Assembly: GCF_029933015.1 (NCBI RefSeq)
Contig: NZ_JAOZOZ010000004.1
Location: 19,147-28,022 of the forward strand
DNA: 8,876 bases
Direction: 5' to 3'
Source: Hydrogenimonas sp.
Lineage (GTDB): Bacteria > Campylobacterota > Campylobacteria > Campylobacterales > Hydrogenimonadaceae
The notes below the pieces were generated by a model, which saw nothing but the letters and a program-made list of their open reading frames with translations, was not told the origin of the DNA and made no database searches. This document shows, piece by piece, positions 6,439-8,876 of the stretch (position 1 is its first letter; each line of letters starts with the position of its first letter). Position numbers and translations under genes: made by a program.

Positions 6439-7788
6439 ATGGAAAGATTTCTGAACGAAAAGTGTGCGGTCGTCGGGGTTTTCGACGTCAAAGGTGCGGC
6501 GCAGATCGCTTTTTTCGGCCTTTTCGCTCTTCAGCACAGGGGCCAGGAAGCGGCGGGTATCTGCTCCAACAGGGACGGCAAGTTCCATCTGATCAAGGAT
6601 CGGGGCCTGGTGACGCGGATCTTCAGCGAAAAGAAGATCAAGAAGCTCAAGGGCGATATGGCCATCGGTCACACCCGCTACTCCACCGCGGGAGACGACT
6701 CGATCCTCGATGCCCAGCCGGTCTACGCCCGCTACGATCTGGGCGAACTGGCGATCGTTCACAACGGTAACCTGACCAACGCCCAGGAAGTACGCGACCA
6801 GCTGATTAGAAAGGGTGCCATCTTCCAGACCTTCATGGATACCGAGAACATGATCCACCTGATCGCCAAGAGCGAAAAGGAGAAGCTGATCGACCGCATC
6901 ACCGATGCCCTGCACAAAGTGGAAGGGGCCTACTCCTTCATCATACAGAGCCGCAGCAAGATGTACGCCGTGCGCGACCGCTACGGTTTCAGGCCCCTGA
7001 GTCTGGCCAGACTCGGTGACGGCTACATGGTCGCCAGCGAAACCTGCGCCTTCGATCTGGTGGGTGCCGAGTTCATCCGCGATATCGAACCGGGCGAGAT
7101 GCTGATCTTCGAAAAAGGCAAAGCCCCGAAATCGATCCGCGTGTTCGAACCCAATCCCCATATGTGTATTTTCGAATACATCTATTTCGCCCGGCCAGAC
7201 AGTGTCGTTTTCGGAAAGAACGTCTACTCTCTGCGGAAAAAGATGGGAGAGGAGCTGGCCAAAGAGCTTCCCGTGGAGGCGGATATGGTCGTGCCGGTGC
7301 CCGACAGCGGCGTGGCCGCGGCTCTGGGATACTCCCAGCACAGCGGCATCCCCTTCGAGCTGGGCATCATGCGCAACCACTATGTCGGGCGGACCTTCAT
7401 CGAACCGACCCAGGAGCTTCGGAACCTGAAAGTCAAGATGAAACTGAGCCCGATCCGGGAAGTGATCGAAGGGAAACGTCTCATCGTCATCGACGACTCG
7501 ATCGTACGGGGTACGACCAGCAAGCAGATCGTCAGTATGCTCAAGGAGGCGGGCGCGAAGGAGGTGCATATGCGCATCTCCTCGCCGCCGACGACGGGAC
7601 CCTGCTACTACGGGGTCGATACGCCCGACAAGGAGAAGCTGATCAGTGCCCGCATGAGCACGGAAGAGGTGTGCGAATATATCGGAGCCGATTCGCTGGC
7701 TTTCATCTCCATCGACGGCATGATGCGGGCGGTGGGTGACGATCAGAACTACTGCAAAGCCTGCTTCGACGGAAATTATATCGTCTAA
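6439..7788 (+). CDS. purF: Amidophosphoribosyltransferase (glutamine PRPP amidotransferase)
   Basis: First committed step of purine synthesis: PRPP plus glutamine gives phosphoribosylamine. The N-terminal class II glutaminase starts MERFLNEKC; C9 is the expected nucleophile, so an eight-residue propeptide must be removed. HTRYSTAG (78-85), HNGNL (108-112) and GFRPL support this domain. The phosphoribosyltransferase part has the PRPP loop VIDDSIVRGTTS (350-361). Four cysteines, C243 (HMCIFEYIYF), C389 (GPCYYG), C439 and C442 (CKAC), match the 4Fe-4S ligands known in Bacillus subtilis PurF, so this is the cluster-containing, oxygen-sensitive type rather than the E. coli type. The length (449) ends soon after the CKAC motif, slightly shorter than B. 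subtilis. The gene starts one base after dapB with only a weak GGGA upstream, suggesting translational coupling. Confidence 0.97.
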   Translation: MERFLNEKCAVVGVFDVKGAAQIAFFGLFALQHRGQEAAGICSNRDGKFHLIKDRGLVTRIFSEKKIKKLKGDMAIGHTRYSTAGDDSILDAQPVYARYDLGELAIVHNGNLTNAQEVRDQLIRKGAIFQTFMDTENMIHLIAKSEKEKLIDRITDALHKVEGAYSFIIQSRSKMYAVRDRYGFRPLSLARLGDGYMVASETCAFDLVGAEFIRDIEPGEMLIFEKGKAPKSIRVFEPNPHMCIFEYIYFARPDSVVFGKNVYSLRKKMGEELAKELPVEADMVVPVPDSGVAAALGYSQHSGIPFELGIMRNHYVGRTFIEPTQELRNLKVKMKLSPIREVIEGKRLIVIDDSIVRGTTSKQIVSMLKEAGAKEVHMRISSPPTTGPCYYGVDTPDKEKLISARMSTEEVCEYIGADSLAFISIDGMMRAVGDDQNYCKACFDGNYIV

Positions 7789-7827
7789 ATAGATGTCCGA
7801 TATCAACCTGTTGCAAAAACGGCTGGA

Positions 7828-7833
7828 TATAAT
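7828..7833 (+). promoter_or_regulatory. -10 box for the radical SAM gene
   Basis: A perfect TATAAT lies 35 bases before GTG 7868. A TTGCAA at 7811-7816 is too close (11-base spacer) to be a standard -35. Position favours a start at GTG 7868 rather than ATG 7793, because transcription would begin near 7840. The hexamer could be chance, but it sits where a promoter would be expected. Confidence 0.5.
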
Positions 7834-7867
7834 CCGATCGACACGAATGCAGACGCAAAGGGGGAGT

Positions 7868-8821
7868 GTGAAAAAAGTATTCACGATCGGACGCTATTTT
7901 CGCAGGAAATTCGGCGAGGATGTCTACAAGGTACCGCTCAGCATCCAGGGGTTCACCTGCCCGAACATCGACGGTACGGTAGCCAAAGGGGGATGTACCT
8001 TCTGTCTGAACGAGTCTTTCAGCCCCAACCTCGCCAAAGCCTCCAAAAAGTTCTATCTGCATCCCGACTCTTCGGAGAATCCTCTGCTCCAAAAACAGCT
8101 GGAGCAGGTAAGAGTCCAGTATCGGGCCACGAGCCGCCGATTGGCGGGCAAATACGGCGTGAAAAAGTTTCTCGCCTATTTTCAGTCTTTCACCAACACC
8201 TACGCCCCTTTCGAAACGCTCAAGGCCCTCTACGAAGAGGCGCTGCGTCAGCCCGGATGCGTGGGGCTCTCCATCGGTACACGCAGCGACAGCGTCACCG
8301 AAGAGATTCTCGACTATCTCGCCGAACTCTCACGCGAGTACGAAATCTGGATCGAATACGGCATCCAGTCGATCTACGACGAAACCCTCGAAGCGATCAA
8401 CCGCGGACACGACAGCGCCAACGTGAAGGAGTGGATAGGCAAGAGCAAGGATCGGGGCCTGAAGGTCTGCGGCCATGTGATCTTCGGCCTTCCCGCAGAG
8501 ACGGAGGAGATGATGCTCGATACGGTCAGAGAGTCGATCGCCTGGGGAATCGACTCGATCAAGATCCACCCCCTCTACGTGGTCAAAAACACGGCGCTGG
8601 CCGTCGACTATCTCAAAGGCAGATTCACTCCCATCGACGAAGAGCGCTATATAAAACTGGTCGTCGAATCGATACGGATGCTGCCGCCCCATATCAGCGT
8701 CCAGCGCGTCACCGCAGGCATCGACGACGACACCCTTCTGGCCCCTGAATGGTGCCGCTGCAAACACACCCAGATGAAACACATTCGAGAGGCCCTGAAA
8801 AAAGCGGGCTACATCTACTGA
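7868..8821 (+). CDS. Radical SAM protein, YhcC/TIGR01212 family
   Basis: Radical S-adenosylmethionine enzyme of the YhcC-like family, related to the Elp3-type radical SAM domain; its substrate is not established. The cluster motif is C31-x11-C43-x2-C46 (in FTCPNIDGTVAKGGCTFC), the variant spacing typical of this family. QSFTNTYAPF, VGLSIGTRSD, INRGHD, GLKVCGHVIFGLPAET and IKIHPLYVVK follow in the same order as in E. coli YhcC. The usual 309-residue family size agrees with 317 here. I start at GTG 7868 because AAGGGGGAG (7858-7866) is just upstream, homologues begin near this KKVFTIGRYF segment, and a TATAAT lies upstream. An in-frame ATG at 7793 would add 25 residues without resemblance to the family and without a ribosome binding site. 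A hairpin terminator follows. Confidence 0.88.
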   Translation: MKKVFTIGRYFRRKFGEDVYKVPLSIQGFTCPNIDGTVAKGGCTFCLNESFSPNLAKASKKFYLHPDSSENPLLQKQLEQVRVQYRATSRRLAGKYGVKKFLAYFQSFTNTYAPFETLKALYEEALRQPGCVGLSIGTRSDSVTEEILDYLAELSREYEIWIEYGIQSIYDETLEAINRGHDSANVKEWIGKSKDRGLKVCGHVIFGLPAETEEMMLDTVRESIAWGIDSIKIHPLYVVKNTALAVDYLKGRFTPIDEERYIKLVVESIRMLPPHISVQRVTAGIDDDTLLAPEWCRCKHTQMKHIREALKKAGYIY

Positions 8822-8826
8822 ACCCT

Positions 8827-8856
8827 TGACATGAACTCCCGTTCATGTCATCTTTC
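8827..8856 (+). terminator. Hairpin terminator after the radical SAM gene
   Basis: A perfect 10-bp stem, TGACATGAAC (8827-8836) with GTTCATGTCA (8841-8850), closes a TCCC loop and is followed by the pyrimidine run TCTTTC. It starts five bases after the stop codon. The T-tract is interrupted, so termination strength is uncertain, but position and stem quality fit the end of the trxA-to-radical-SAM gene run. Confidence 0.75.
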
Positions 8857-8876
8857 TCAAAACTCAAAACTCAAAA
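8856..8876. repeat. Heptanucleotide tandem repeat (CTCAAAA x3) at the window end
   Basis: Three perfect copies of CTCAAAA run to the last base of the window, so the array may continue beyond it. The unit length equals that of the TTTTTCA array at 28-57 but the sequence differs. Confidence 0.85.

Noticed and set aside
7778..7803. Inverted repeat ATATCG...CGATAT around the purF stop codon
   Set aside because: Six-bp outer arms with a three-bp inner stem and an asymmetric bulge, no T-tract, and the left arm lies within purF coding sequence. Too weak to call a terminator or operator.
6415..7884. 489-codon open frame on the - strand opposite purF
   Set aside because: Antisense shadow spanning two + strand genes; no family signature, and purF is unambiguous.

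Overview
The window is about 8.9 kb of GC-rich, densely packed bacterial DNA. Every supported gene is on the + strand. The order homoserine dehydrogenase, YraN, thioredoxin, thioredoxin reductase matches a block I recall from Helicobacter and Campylobacter, and the adjacent dapB-purF pair is also familiar from Campylobacter. The likely source is therefore a Campylobacterota (epsilonproteobacterial) species with unusually high GC for that phylum. This is inferred from remembered gene order and protein character; the genus cannot be fixed from the sequence alone.

Layout. Bases 1-81 are a short leader containing four tandem copies of a 7-bp T-rich repeat, followed by hom (82-1344). A strong hairpin with A- and T-tracts (1366-1407) separates hom from a 691-residue cytoplasmic-type molybdopterin formate dehydrogenase (1443-3518), whose stop codon overlaps the start of yraN (3515-3841). 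A palindrome and a perfect TATAAT precede trxA (3925-4245). Then comes a tightly spaced run: a small membrane-anchored protein of unassigned function (4259-4720), trxB (4717-5676), dapB (5670-6437) and purF (6439-7788). A YhcC-type radical SAM protein follows, best started at GTG 7868, with its own TATAAT inside the usual longest reading frame. The window closes with a hairpin terminator (8827-8856) and a second heptamer repeat (8856-8876).

How the genes fit together. hom and dapB are two branches of the aspartate family (threonine/methionine and lysine/peptidoglycan). purF commits PRPP to purine synthesis. trxA and trxB form the NADPH-dependent disulfide-reducing system. The formate dehydrogenase has no electron-transfer subunit, hydrogenase or maturation gene beside it, so its redox partner must be encoded elsewhere.

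Most of the window is ordinary housekeeping. The parts that deserve a second look are: (1) the Cys-type formate dehydrogenase lying between hom and yraN and translationally coupled to yraN; (2) the membrane-anchored, cysteine-free protein with a thioredoxin-like pattern between trxA and trxB; (3) the palindrome abutting the trxA -10 box; (4) two different heptanucleotide tandem repeats in the spacers. I see no mobile element, CRISPR array, tRNA or rRNA, and no gene-free stretch longer than about 100 bases.
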